Shown here in pieces: positions 1 through 8,668 of a stretch of 64,000 bases of DNA. Source of the DNA: CBDCUQ01 sp965222835. Lineage in GTDB: Bacteria > Pseudomonadota > Alphaproteobacteria > Rhizobiales > Hyphomicrobiaceae. The notes under the pieces were generated by a model, which was not told the DNA's origin, searched no databases, and saw only the letters and a program-made list of their open reading frames with translations. The translations under genes were made by a program, and so were the position numbers. Numbering within the stretch: position 1 is the stretch's first letter; each line of letters begins with the position of its first letter. Where the stretch lies: positions 186,001 to 250,000 of the forward strand of contig CBDCUQ010000003.1 of assembly GCA_965222835.1 (NCBI GenBank), in the 5' to 3' direction.

Positions 1-263
1 GCACGCTGGCGGTCAACAATCGAATACATTGCGAACTATTGCGATTAGCAACACTGGACAATGTTGAAGCCAATACCGCGCGAATTACACCAATACCCAC
101 ACACACTCAAATCGCCAGCCGCATCAGCACAACCCGTGAGGCTGTTGCTCGAGAATTGAGTCATCTGGCAAGGATTAGACTTGTCGAAAAGCAGAACCAA
201 GTGCTCATTATTACAGATGTTGATCGTCTTCGGGGGATGATCCACTTGGCTACAGGTGAATGA
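1..263 (+). CDS. Crp/Fnr-family transcriptional regulator, C-terminal part
   Basis: Only the last ~87 codons lie in the window; the frame is open to the left edge, so the 5' end is missing. What remains is the C-terminal winged helix-turn-helix typical of Crp/Fnr regulators: a 'PTHTQIASRISTTREAVARE' helix-turn-helix followed by a wing ('VEKQNQVLIITD'). The family binds DNA as dimers in response to cAMP, oxygen or redox signals sensed by an N-terminal cNMP-binding domain that cannot be seen here. A nucleotide cyclase starts about 260 bp downstream, so a cAMP link is possible but inferred only from position. Confidence 0.75.
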   Translation, partial: TLAVNNRIHCELLRLATLDNVEANTARITPIPTHTQIASRISTTREAVARELSHLARIRLVEKQNQVLIITDVDRLRGMIHLATGE

Positions 264-524
264 ATTGCGCCATCTGCGCTCTACGCCGCCATCCGGCCTA
301 AGCGGCTGACGATCGTTGGGCCCTTGAGACGCACCGCTGCAAGAAGGAATTGAGGGGGGCGACGAAATATGGTGCCGCCCCCCTCAAGCGGGCGAAGAAC
401 ATCACCCTCCCCGGGACTAATTTGCGCAGACCACTGGAATTCGTTCTGCCTGCGCGTGTATTTCAGCATTGAAAAACAATTATACTACCGACGCACGAAT
501 GCCGCTGTGATAAAAATCACGGGT

Positions 525-2525
525 ATGAGCCTCAACGGCAATACCGCTCTCGATAACGCTCATATTGAGATTTCTACAGTGACCAAAGCCGCGCCTAAGA
601 TCCGTTTTGATGGAGGTCCGCGCTTTCATCCAGGCAAGAGGCGTTTGCGCACTCGAAGCCGCGTGCTCAGATCACTTCCCTTTGGTATTGCGGCCGCTGC
701 GCTGATCGTATTGGCTCACCTTACGCCGTTTGCCCAACAGATCGAGGACCGCTATGGCTTGGGCCTGTTGTTCAGTTTGCGTCGTCCTGTCCCGCCACCC
801 GAAGGCGCACTTATCGTTTCAATAGACAGGCAATCAATCGACTGGCTTCGACGAGTTTCCGCCGAGCAAACCGACGCTACACCGCAATTGGTCTCGTGTC
901 TGCCTGCCGGCGCGCTCACAGAGCTTGGGCGTTTGAAGGGGCCGAGTTCGCTTCCGCGGCCTGTTTATGCCTGCCTTCTTCGCGAATTGGACCGGATGGG
1001 GTTTCCGGTGATCGTATTTGATATTCTGTTCTCTGCTCCTGGAATTCCTGAAGACGACCAGATGCTCGCGCAAGCCATGCGAAATCATGGCGCAACAGCC
1101 ATACTTTCCGGTTTCGAGCGCTTTGCCATAGAGAAGAGTGGTGCCAAGCTCTTCGTCGAGCAGAACAGACAACCGCTGCCACTCTTCAAAGAAAGCGCTG
1201 CCGCGACCGGTTCATTCCTTGTGCCTAGGCCGGGAGGCTTCGTGCATGGATATCTGCGCCAAGTCAAAGGGCTTCGCGACTCCGCCACTCTCATTGACGC
1301 AGCTCTTTCTCTTCTTGGAGCGCAAAGACCGGCCTCCAGTTCCAGCGAACATCCCAAATCCGACTTTATGTATCTTTGGCTCTACGGCCCCGCCGGTGCG
1401 ATTAGAACGGTGCCGATCCGCGATATACTGAGCGGCGCGGTGCCGGGCGAAGTCCGACAAACGGCGACGAATACGGTTGTCTTTGTAGGCGCCTCCGATC
1501 CTAGCATGGCCGCTTACGAGGACTCGTTTCCATCCCTGTATCGAAATGAGTTTGACGCCAATATCAGCGGTGTCGAACTCGCGGCAACGGCCTTTCTCAA
1601 CCTGCGGAAAGGGCATCATCTTCACCATTTGTCGCTGCCGGTGGAAACAGCGGTCTTGTTTTTGTTTGCCTTGGCGCTTGGCCTTTTTGCGATGAATGCA
1701 GGTGCCCGCAGCGTATGGGTCATTGCAGGCCTTGCAATCGCTTACCTCATCACAGCGTTTTCTATTTTTGGTCAGTACCGGCTCCATCTACCTGTCATCC
1801 TTCCCATATTCGTTGCTGTTCCGGTCTTTGCGGTGATCGCTTTGATTGTGAGGTCCAGGACCGCCATGTCTCTCATCATGCGATTGGCGCCGGCGCCAAT
1901 TGCCCGGCGGATGCTCGCAGAGTCGTCCAGTGATCGCGGCGAGGTCGCAACGAGTGACGCGACGGTTGCCTTTTTCGACATTATCGGATCGACAACGATC
2001 GGGGAGAAGCTTGCGGACCTTCCCTTCGGCGAACTGATGAACGACTTCCATGATGCGGTGACGCGAGAAGTCGAAGACTGCGGGGGCTTTGTGATCGCTT
2101 TCACCGGCGATGGCGTGACCGCTCTGTTTGAGAGCTCCGTAGCAGGTTCGGATCATGCTCTGCTTGCGTGCCGTGCTTCGATTTCCAGCGTTCGCAAGAT
2201 CAGAACTCTCAACCTTGAAAACGCAAAGCGCGGCATTCCCCCGCTTGGGGTACGGATTGGGATGAACAGCGGCCTCGTCGCAGAAGGAAGCATTGGTGCC
2301 CAAGACCGCTTTAACTTTGCCGTGGTCGGAGACGCCGTCAATGTCGCCGCCCGTCTTGAGCAGTTGGGAAAGACGTTGTTTCCGGATGAACAGGAGGTGA
2401 TCCTTGTCGCCGTGGCAACACGCGAACGGATCCAAGGGCAGGGGCTATCCTTCGTTGACTGCGGTTTGCAGCAGATCCCGGGACGAAGGAGCGGTGAAAA
2501 CGTTTTCAGATTGCTAGTCCACTGA
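525..2525 (+). CDS. CHASE2-domain class III adenylate/guanylate cyclase
   Basis: Membrane-bound nucleotide cyclase of 666 residues, predicted to make cAMP (or cGMP) in response to an extracytoplasmic signal. In order: a short cytoplasmic tail, TM1 (FGIAAAALIVLAHL), a periplasmic CHASE2 sensor, three closely spaced C-terminal TM helices, and a class III catalytic domain. The metal-binding Asp sits in 'VAFFDIIGSTTIGE', followed by 'FTGDGVTALF' and the 'NFAVVGDAVNVAARLEQ' segment. The frame is open from 369, but I chose the ATG at 525 because the upstream codons look non-coding; neither start has a strong ribosome-binding site. The FecR-barrel gene follows; CHASE2 cyclases are often found next to FecR proteins. 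Confidence 0.88.
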   Translation: MSLNGNTALDNAHIEISTVTKAAPKIRFDGGPRFHPGKRRLRTRSRVLRSLPFGIAAAALIVLAHLTPFAQQIEDRYGLGLLFSLRRPVPPPEGALIVSIDRQSIDWLRRVSAEQTDATPQLVSCLPAGALTELGRLKGPSSLPRPVYACLLRELDRMGFPVIVFDILFSAPGIPEDDQMLAQAMRNHGATAILSGFERFAIEKSGAKLFVEQNRQPLPLFKESAAATGSFLVPRPGGFVHGYLRQVKGLRDSATLIDAALSLLGAQRPASSSSEHPKSDFMYLWLYGPAGAIRTVPIRDILSGAVPGEVRQTATNTVVFVGASDPSMAAYEDSFPSLYRNEFDANISGVELAATAFLNLRKGHHLHHLSLPVETAVLFLFALALGLFAMNAGARSVWVIAGLAIAYLITAFSIFGQYRLHLPVILPIFVAVPVFAVIALIVRSRTAMSLIMRLAPAPIARRMLAESSSDRGEVATSDATVAFFDIIGSTTIGEKLADLPFGELMNDFHDAVTREVEDCGGFVIAFTGDGVTALFESSVAGSDHALLACRASISSVRKIRTLNLENAKRGIPPLGVRIGMNSGLVAEGSIGAQDRFNFAVVGDAVNVAARLEQLGKTLFPDEQEVILVAVATRERIQGQGLSFVDCGLQQIPGRRSGENVFRLLVH

Positions 2526-2726
2526 GCAATTGCAATATCGCGCAAGGATCGATCAAAGATCTGGCGTTGCTTCACGCGCCTACTCAGCAGAATTTTCGAC
2601 CTGTGCTGAAATGGTCACGTGCCGCCTGGCCGTCAGCTCATAGAGTCGGGTTATCCATTGATCGAGATAAACAAATAGGATCTACTAGTATCATTGAGTT
2701 GCTGATGAATTCGTGTGTCTTGTACT

Positions 2727-5700
2727 ATGAAGTTATGCGTTAAGGCACAATTTAAGAAGTTGTTGCGGCTAGCCGTTTTGGCGGTCGTTGCGTCAGCGCC
2801 TTCCGTCGTACCAACCCACGCGCAAGACAGGCGCCCCTGTCTCCTCAGTGTGGCTAACGCCCAAACCGTCGCGATCGAATCTTATGCTGGTGAAGTGATC
2901 GTCAATGGCCGGCAATTGAGATCGGTTGCGGACTTTCCCCTTTGTCCGGGAGATGAAGTTCGCACCGGTCCGATCGGCAGGGTTGCCATTCGATTTGATG
3001 CCAAGCGGACAATCATCAGGCTTGACGGCAATAGCAGAGCCAAGATTTCGTCTGACGTCTTTGTGCCGGTCGGCGGGCGTGAAAAAGCAGACGTCAGCCT
3101 CTTCTCGGGCGTGCTCTACTTCCTAAGTTCCGTGCGCCGACAGTTTCGTGTCGAGACCCCTTATATTGTCGCGGGGATAGAAGGCACCGAGGCGTTGGTC
3201 GCGACTCAGCCGGCAGGGCGTCTCGCAATCGCTGCAGTACGCCAGGGTGTAGTGGATGCCTACAGCCAGAAGGAGGGCCCAAGCAGCACGCTTTCGGTTT
3301 ACGCAGGGGAAGCGGCCTTTACCTCTGCGACCGTCGAATTCCAGAAGGCGCCGATTGCAGACTTACCGCCGCCCTTCCGCGACCTGCTGATCGTTTCGGA
3401 CTTGTCGGTGGATTGGGCCGTCTATTATCCGCCCATACTTTTCGCCCCAAATACGAACAGCCCGCGCATCCGTCGAGCGGTCTATCTCATGCACACCGGA
3501 GATTATGACCGCGCCGAATACGTGCTCAACGCCGTCTCCAACACCGATCCAGCCGCGACCGCAGCCCTTCGAACGATTATTTCCGTCGGCAGAAATCGGC
3601 TCGGGGACGCGAAACACTGGGCCGAACTGGCTTTGCGTACCGATCGGAATTTTGCACCGGCTCATGTGGCGGCCTCGTATGAGCGGCAGGCTAACGGCGA
3701 TCTGCAAACCGCGCTCAAGTTCGCAAAAGAAGCGGCAAGACTTGCGCCGGATGATGCATATGCCGTTGCCAGGCTGGCCGAGCTTCAAATGACGATTGGT
3801 GATCGCCTGGCTGCGCTCAAGACGGCTGACCGGTCGCTTGCCATTGCGCCTACTTCTCTTGCCCTGTTCGTTGCCGGCCTGGCCAATTTGGCTGCTGCCG
3901 ACTACGAAACGGCCGAGGCGCAATTTCAGGAGGGGATCGGTCTCGACCGGCAAGCCCCTCTGCCGCGGCTTGGACTGGGGCTGGCCTTCATTCGTCAGGG
4001 CAGAGTCACCCAAGGTGCCTGGGAGATCGAGCAAGCGCTGGCCCATGATCCGCGCCGTGCCGCCATACGGACCTGGCTCGGAAGAGCGTATTTTGACGAG
4101 GGCCTAAGCATCCAGTCATTCGTCCAAAACTCTCCGGGGCAAGCCTCCGAACCGAGCTACGCAGGGGTCAAAGGACGGCGCGGTGAGGTAAAGTTGGGTG
4201 AGGGTTATTCCCGAAATGCAGCAGACCAGAATTCTTTGGCGCCGGCCGATCGTTCGCGCCGCGGTGTTCGAGACACTTGGATCGGCAGAACATTCTTTGA
4301 CGACAGCCTCTCGAAAAAGGCCGACGATCAATTCCGCATAGCCCAGGAGGACGATCCGGAAGACCCGCTTCCGTATCTCTTTGCCGCCTTGGGGAACTTT
4401 TCAGCAAACAAGATCATTCAGGCGCTCGACGATGCAGTCGAGGCTGAAAAGCGCGGTGCGGGGCGCCGTGTTCTGCGCTCTGAACGCGGATTGGGTGAAG
4501 ACGCCGCGACACGTGGTGCTGCGCTCGGCAGGCTCTACGATACGCTCGGTTTTGAGCAGCTGGCCGTGGTTGCGGGATCCAAAGCGACAGACGCAGACCC
4601 AAGTGATCCGGGCGGGCATCGATTCCTATCCGATATCTATCGGTCGCGGCCCGATCACAACATCGCGCGGACGAGCGAACTCCTGCGCGCGCAGCTTCTC
4701 AGCACGCCATCCAAGACGCCTGTCCAGCCCCAACTCGCTGAAGCGCGCCTTGCTCTCCTCGACACCACCGGGCCGTCACGCGTTGCATTTGCGGAGTTCG
4801 CGCCGCTGTTCAACTCCGACGGTGTACGGCTTGTTGGGACAGGCGCTCATGGCACGCAGGGCACGCGGAGTGTCGAATGGGCCGCGACGGGGCTGTACCG
4901 CAATGTGTCGTTGAGCATCGGACAGTTCAACTATAAGACGGACGGCTATCACGAAAACAATGACCTTAGCCACGATATCTTCAATGCTATTGGCAAGATC
5001 GCGCTTACGCCGGAGTTCAGTCTGTTCGGCGAATACCGCCGTCGTGAGAGTGAGGGCGGGGACCGGCGGCTTAACTTTGATCTCGATAATATTGGTCCGA
5101 ATTTCCGTGGCGAGGAGAAGCGCGAAGTTTCACATATTGGGTTCCATGCCAGACCAACCGTCAACTCTGATCTGATTGGGGTCTACACACGGAGCCACGC
5201 TTTTATTGGCGGTCGTGATGTCATACCCTTTTTCTTTTTTTCCTTCACCCAAGAGTCAGCAGAAACCCTGGATGCCGAAAGCGGCCAGCTTCAATACATG
5301 CGTAGTGATGGCCAACTAAACAGCATCATTGGCGGCAGTTACCTGACGAGCGAAGGCGAGATCACTGGGAGTTTTGCCGGGTTTCCTCTCCCAACGATCC
5401 CGATAGAGGCCGAGTATTACAATGGATACGCCTATTTCAATCTCGAACTGCCAGCCCGCGTCATGTGGACAGTTGGCGCCTCGGTCGTTCGCTACGAGGA
5501 AAGTAGTGATATCGAACTGGAACTTTCCGAGGTCCACCCGAAGCTCGGAGTAGCAGCCGATTTGAATGACTACATCACATTGCGCGGCAGTTATCTGCGT
5601 AACCTGAGGCCAAGCCGTGCTGCCGAGCAAACCATCGAGCCCACGACGATTGCAGGCTTTAATCAATTCTATGATGCTTTCGACGGCTCGGTCCTAGAGC

Positions 5701-6236
5701 AGGCTGGCGGCGGAATCGATTTCAAAACCGATTTTTTGCTGTGGTTTGGCGGCGAGGTGGTCAAGCGCTGGTGGACGGCGCCGGTTGGCGGAGCGCTTGA
5801 CGCCGAAACCGTGGAACAGGTTCGCCGGGCCTATCTCTCAGTGGCTTTGTCTCAGTCCCTTGCCTTGTCGGCCGAATACATCCGGGAAAAATCGGAATCC
5901 GACTCCAGGTTTGATTTCGACGAATGGCAAACGAACTCCGTTCCGGTGACGCTCAGTTATTTCTGCGACTGCGGGTTGTTCGCCAGCCTCGGTGCTGAAT
6001 ATGTCGACCACGAATTCACGAATTTCGGAATTACCAAAGAGGACTCCTTCACGACTGTGTCCGCGGCACTCGGATACCGCCTGCCGAAGAACAAGGGCAT
6101 CCTGTCGGTTGAGGTCCAAAATTTGTTTGATACGGATTTTCATTTCCAGAACCGCACGATCAGGCCTGATCTATCCGCGACGCCGCGTTACGCTCCTGAT
6201 CGCACGGTACTTTCGCGCGGCACGCTCAGCTTTTAA
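2727..6236 (+). CDS. FecR-domain / TPR / outer-membrane beta-barrel protein
   Basis: Exported protein of about 1169 residues. The ATG at 2727 is preferred over the in-frame GTG at 2715 because it gives a clean signal peptide ending near 'PTHAQD'. A FecR domain follows (about 40-140, 'CPGDEVRTGPIGRVAIRFD'), then TPR-like helical repeats (about 250-470 and again after 530), then a C-terminal half rich in alternating aromatic/polar strands that ends in 'TLSF', a C-terminal Phe typical of outer-membrane barrels. A stretch near 470-530 is low in helix pattern and looks like an insertion splitting the TPR array. The late 'VEVQNLFDTDF' resembles TonB-dependent receptor C-termini. No plug domain is evident. 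The ligand is unknown. Confidence 0.78.
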   Translation: MKLCVKAQFKKLLRLAVLAVVASAPSVVPTHAQDRRPCLLSVANAQTVAIESYAGEVIVNGRQLRSVADFPLCPGDEVRTGPIGRVAIRFDAKRTIIRLDGNSRAKISSDVFVPVGGREKADVSLFSGVLYFLSSVRRQFRVETPYIVAGIEGTEALVATQPAGRLAIAAVRQGVVDAYSQKEGPSSTLSVYAGEAAFTSATVEFQKAPIADLPPPFRDLLIVSDLSVDWAVYYPPILFAPNTNSPRIRRAVYLMHTGDYDRAEYVLNAVSNTDPAATAALRTIISVGRNRLGDAKHWAELALRTDRNFAPAHVAASYERQANGDLQTALKFAKEAARLAPDDAYAVARLAELQMTIGDRLAALKTADRSLAIAPTSLALFVAGLANLAAADYETAEAQFQEGIGLDRQAPLPRLGLGLAFIRQGRVTQGAWEIEQALAHDPRRAAIRTWLGRAYFDEGLSIQSFVQNSPGQASEPSYAGVKGRRGEVKLGEGYSRNAADQNSLAPADRSRRGVRDTWIGRTFFDDSLSKKADDQFRIAQEDDPEDPLPYLFAALGNFSANKIIQALDDAVEAEKRGAGRRVLRSERGLGEDAATRGAALGRLYDTLGFEQLAVVAGSKATDADPSDPGGHRFLSDIYRSRPDHNIARTSELLRAQLLSTPSKTPVQPQLAEARLALLDTTGPSRVAFAEFAPLFNSDGVRLVGTGAHGTQGTRSVEWAATGLYRNVSLSIGQFNYKTDGYHENNDLSHDIFNAIGKIALTPEFSLFGEYRRRESEGGDRRLNFDLDNIGPNFRGEEKREVSHIGFHARPTVNSDLIGVYTRSHAFIGGRDVIPFFFFSFTQESAETLDAESGQLQYMRSDGQLNSIIGGSYLTSEGEITGSFAGFPLPTIPIEAEYYNGYAYFNLELPARVMWTVGASVVRYEESSDIELELSEVHPKLGVAADLNDYITLRGSYLRNLRPSRAAEQTIEPTTIAGFNQFYDAFDGSVLEQAGGGIDFKTDFLLWFGGEVVKRWWTAPVGGALDAETVEQVRRAYLSVALSQSLALSAEYIREKSESDSRFDFDEWQTNSVPVTLSYFCDCGLFASLGAEYVDHEFTNFGITKEDSFTTVSAALGYRLPKNKGILSVEVQNLFDTDFHFQNRTIRPDLSATPRYAPDRTVLSRGTLSF

Positions 6237-6249
6237 AGGGAGTTTAACA

Positions 6250-6729
6250 ATGAAGAAAAGCGCTTTGATAATATCCGGCCTTGCACTTGTTGCTGTTTCG
6301 GCTGCAGTGAGTGCCGCGCCGTCTAATTTGGGTCAATTTGTTAGTTGGCTTACGCAGATAGGCAACGGCAAGATTGTCGTTGACGACGCATACGTTATCG
6401 TCGAACACGATAACAAGTATTGCATCGCAATTTACCGATCTGATCGGGGTCATGCGGGCGATGATGTAACTCCTGCGGATAAGAAATGCGTTGAGAAGTC
6501 AGACTTCGGGAAACCGAACCCCCCGACTCCAGATAAGGTTCGCCCACAACATCCACCGAAATGCCCGACCTCCTGCGGCACGCAATTCATCGGATCGTTT
6601 GTCTATGAATGGTGCTGGAAGAATCCCAGCGAACCTAAGATGGGTGTCGACGTCTATTTTGGAAGTTCCGGCGGTGCACATGTTAACAAATATGACGCAC
6701 ACTCGTCTGGCAGACCAAGCACCTGCTGA
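6250..6729 (+). CDS. Small secreted protein of unknown function
   Basis: A 159-residue protein starting 13 bp after the barrel gene, with an AAGGGAG ribosome-binding site at 6236-6242, so probably co-transcribed. It has a clear Sec signal peptide (MKKSALIISGLALVAVSAAVSAA). The mature part contains six Cys, including 'CPTSC' and 'YEWCWK', which suggests disulfides in the periplasm or outside the cell. I do not recognise the family. Its position suggests a partner or ligand for the FecR/barrel protein, but that is inference. Confidence 0.7.
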   Translation: MKKSALIISGLALVAVSAAVSAAPSNLGQFVSWLTQIGNGKIVVDDAYVIVEHDNKYCIAIYRSDRGHAGDDVTPADKKCVEKSDFGKPNPPTPDKVRPQHPPKCPTSCGTQFIGSFVYEWCWKNPSEPKMGVDVYFGSSGGAHVNKYDAHSSGRPSTC

Positions 6730-6863
6730 GCTTCTGCAAGATAGAGTCTCAGCATCCGTGACAATCAGCGGATTTCGACGAATCTTTTGCGCTCGTCTCC
6801 TGCCGTGTGCGCAGAGCTATACCGTCTCGAATCTCTAGTTGTCGTGATGTATTGATCACTGAA

Positions 6864-6888
6864 GCGTAGCGGGGGCTTCCCGCTACGC
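6864..6888. terminator. Perfect 10-bp hairpin, possible terminator
   Basis: Arms GCGTAGCGGG (6864-6873) and CCCGCTACGC (6879-6888) around a 5-nt loop, in the 377-bp gap between the small secreted protein and the tRNA. There is no U-run on either side, so it may be a factor-assisted terminator or RNA-stability element. I see nothing else in the gap. Confidence 0.45.
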
Positions 6889-7106
6889 TATCCGTCAAGA
6901 CAGTTCGTCGGGGATCGGCCTTACTCGCTCACGGAGGCGCAGGGCATGTTTGCCGAGCCCGCACAAGCTTTCTCTGTTGAACAATACATCTTCCACGATC
7001 TCGACTTGTGGGGCACTGGCGCGGCGTGCCGCCGGACCTCTCGCGTGAACCCCTAATCCACCTGAGATGCACGCAAGCACCGTCATCGTATCCGGGATGT
7101 GAGGAT

Positions 7107-7181
7107 TGGCTGGGGCGGGAGGGTTCGAACCTCCGCATGGCGGTACCAAAAACCGCTGCCTTACCACTTGGCTACGCCCCA
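7107..7181 (-). tRNA. tRNA-Gln (anticodon UUG)
   Basis: Read leftward from 7181: acceptor arm TGGGGCG, D-arm GCCAAGTGGTAAGGC, anticodon stem GCGGT/ACCGC with loop TTTTGGT (anticodon TTG, Gln), T-arm GGAGG-TTCGAAC-CCTCC, acceptor 3' strand CGCCCCA, discriminator G and an encoded CCA (7107-7109). All stems pair. It is the only complete copy in the window; fragments of its 5' end recur near 13.04, 21.94 and 32.41 kb. Confidence 0.95.
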
Positions 7182-7194
7182 GGACGAAAAATGC

Positions 7195-7223
7195 GTTCTA
7201 CGAGCATCCATGCGGGGTTTCAA
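7195..7223 (-). promoter_or_regulatory. Promoter of tRNA-Gln
   Basis: On the minus strand a -35 box TTGAAA (7218-7223) is separated by exactly 17 bp from a -10 box TAGAAC (7195-7200), about 14 bp upstream of the mature tRNA 5' end. The same -35/17 bp/-10 arrangement is repeated at each of the three other tRNA-fragment junctions, which supports its being real. Confidence 0.7.
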
Positions 7224-7273
7224 GGTCCCTAGTAGGGGTGTTCACGGGTGAACGCTGCGGGAACAAAGGGCGT

Positions 7274-7294
7274 TTGCGCTCAAATTGCGCTCAA
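7274..7294. repeat. Direct repeat TTGCGCTCAA x2, candidate integrase arm sites
   Basis: Two exact 10-mers at 7274-7283 and 7285-7294, spaced 11 bp start to start. The same pair, or a TTGCGCCCAA variant, flanks the other tRNA-Gln fragment junctions. The arrangement core - promoter - paired arm sites resembles one half of a tyrosine-recombinase attachment site. Bases 7295-7703 share further short blocks with the junctions at 22.1-22.3 and 32.5-32.7 kb (for example GACGCAACAG and GGCGCC) and hold no gene that I can support. Confidence 0.55.
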
Positions 7295-7703
7295 GTTTGT
7301 TCTGTCCCCGTTCCCAAGTCACAGCCTTGCCTATTCGATCCCCTGTCGGGACGTATGGGACCAATCGAGTGGATTGCGTAAGTGAGAGGTTTGGACACTT
7401 CGTATCCGCGAGGTGGGTTCACGATGAGACGACGCAACAGCCAGGCGCCGTAGTGCGCAATTGGTGAGCCACCGTTCACGTCTTGGCGATGTCCGCTTTT
7501 CCTACGGAAGTAGATGCAAATGTAGCGGTGCGTGGATCTTCGCGTTGCGCCAGGAGCAGACTTTTTCTCTTATGGCCAACCAGCCACAGGGGAACCCTCG
7601 ATTCCACTTACAGAAGTCGGATTCTCCGCGGCCGAATGTAGCAGTGGCCATCCATGAAGTTCGCCTGTCAAGACGTCGTGTAGATACGAACATGCTCCAC
7701 TTT

Positions 7704-8498
7704 TCAAAGTATCGAGCCTTTCTTCTTCTTTCGTCGCACCGAGCCGCGCTTCTTGATGATATCCGATGCTAGCTTGGACATTTTCTTTTGCCGCTTCACG
7801 TAGACAAGCTCGATAGCGTGCTCAAACAGTGCATACGCATCAAGCAAGTCTTCGACTGACAATGCCTCAGTGCCTGCGTGGCTGCCTTCGTTCCCCAGCC
7901 ACTTTATAGCCAGAAGTGTATCTGCTGCGTCCGATTTCTTCTTCTTGAAGGCCGCAATACGGTTATGGAGTGACAAATGTTCCCGCTTGTTCTTCTTATT
8001 TATGGTAGTGCGCGGGATCCCCTGATCCGTGAGTAGCGCCTCAACGCCGGTACGAACGCGGTTTGCGGCAGAGCTGGTATCGCACCAAAGCAACCCAAAT
8101 GACTTCGTAAGCTCATCCGCAACTGCACCCGGGCACTCCTGTGCGATGGGAAACACCGATAGAGTGTCGAGGAAATAAGACGGGACGTAGGTGCGAACAA
8201 TCTCACCTTGGGTCTTGCCTTCATGGTCATAGTACAAGTGTTCGTCGCACTGCACCTTGCCGCATACGACAACCACATTCCCGCATGAGCTGTTGCCGCA
8301 GACGAGCTGTGCCGTGAACCGCTCATCGATCCACGAAATCTCCCAGCCCTCGTGACTCATAGCCTCCTTGGACATTCCGGTCTGCGCCGTCACCAATGAT
8401 TCTTCGTTGACCGACAGGGCAATACTTCCGCAATGCGGGCACGGCCAAACGGGCCAGGTCCTGATCTGTTCGTTCCAAAGCGTCCGGTCAACGGCCAT
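7704..8498 (-). CDS. DUF4145 domain protein with Cys-rich N-terminus
   Basis: 264 residues, start supported by an AGAAGGA ribosome-binding site just upstream of 8498. Residues 19-22 (CPHC) and a later Cys group ('CGNSSCGNVVVVCG') look like zinc ligands. The middle and C-terminal half match the DUF4145 pattern: 'FPIAQECPGAVADEL', 'AANRVRTGVEALLTDQGIP' and a 'KWLGNEGSHA' motif. The C-terminus is very Lys/Arg-rich. DUF4145 proteins are frequent in defence islands and sometimes fused to nucleases; the biochemical role is unclear. It is divergent from the neighbouring 508-aa gene, with a 170-bp shared control region. Confidence 0.75.
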   Translation of the reverse strand: MAVDRTLWNEQIRTWPVWPCPHCGSIALSVNEESLVTAQTGMSKEAMSHEGWEISWIDERFTAQLVCGNSSCGNVVVVCGKVQCDEHLYYDHEGKTQGEIVRTYVPSYFLDTLSVFPIAQECPGAVADELTKSFGLLWCDTSSAANRVRTGVEALLTDQGIPRTTINKKNKREHLSLHNRIAAFKKKKSDAADTLLAIKWLGNEGSHAGTEALSVEDLLDAYALFEHAIELVYVKRQKKMSKLASDIIKKRGSVRRKKKKGSIL

Positions 8499-8668
8499 TC
8501 AGCGTTCCTTCTGAAATCAGTTGGCTGGTGCAATAACGAAAAGCCCAGCCATGCAAGTATTCTAGCTGCGGCAACATAAGCATTTCACTGTTCTTAGCAC
8601 CAGTGGCTGTCAGACTGGCAACATGCCCATCACCAGCCGGACCCAGAATCGGATAGCATCTGTTCGCC

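Noticed and set aside
1212..1787. 191-codon minus-strand frame inside the cyclase gene
   Set aside because: A shadow of the plus-strand gene; its protein has no recognisable features, and the plus frame has clear CHASE2 and cyclase motifs.
3363..4046. 227-codon minus-strand frame inside the FecR-TPR gene
   Set aside because: Antisense shadow of the TPR region, without ribosome-binding site.
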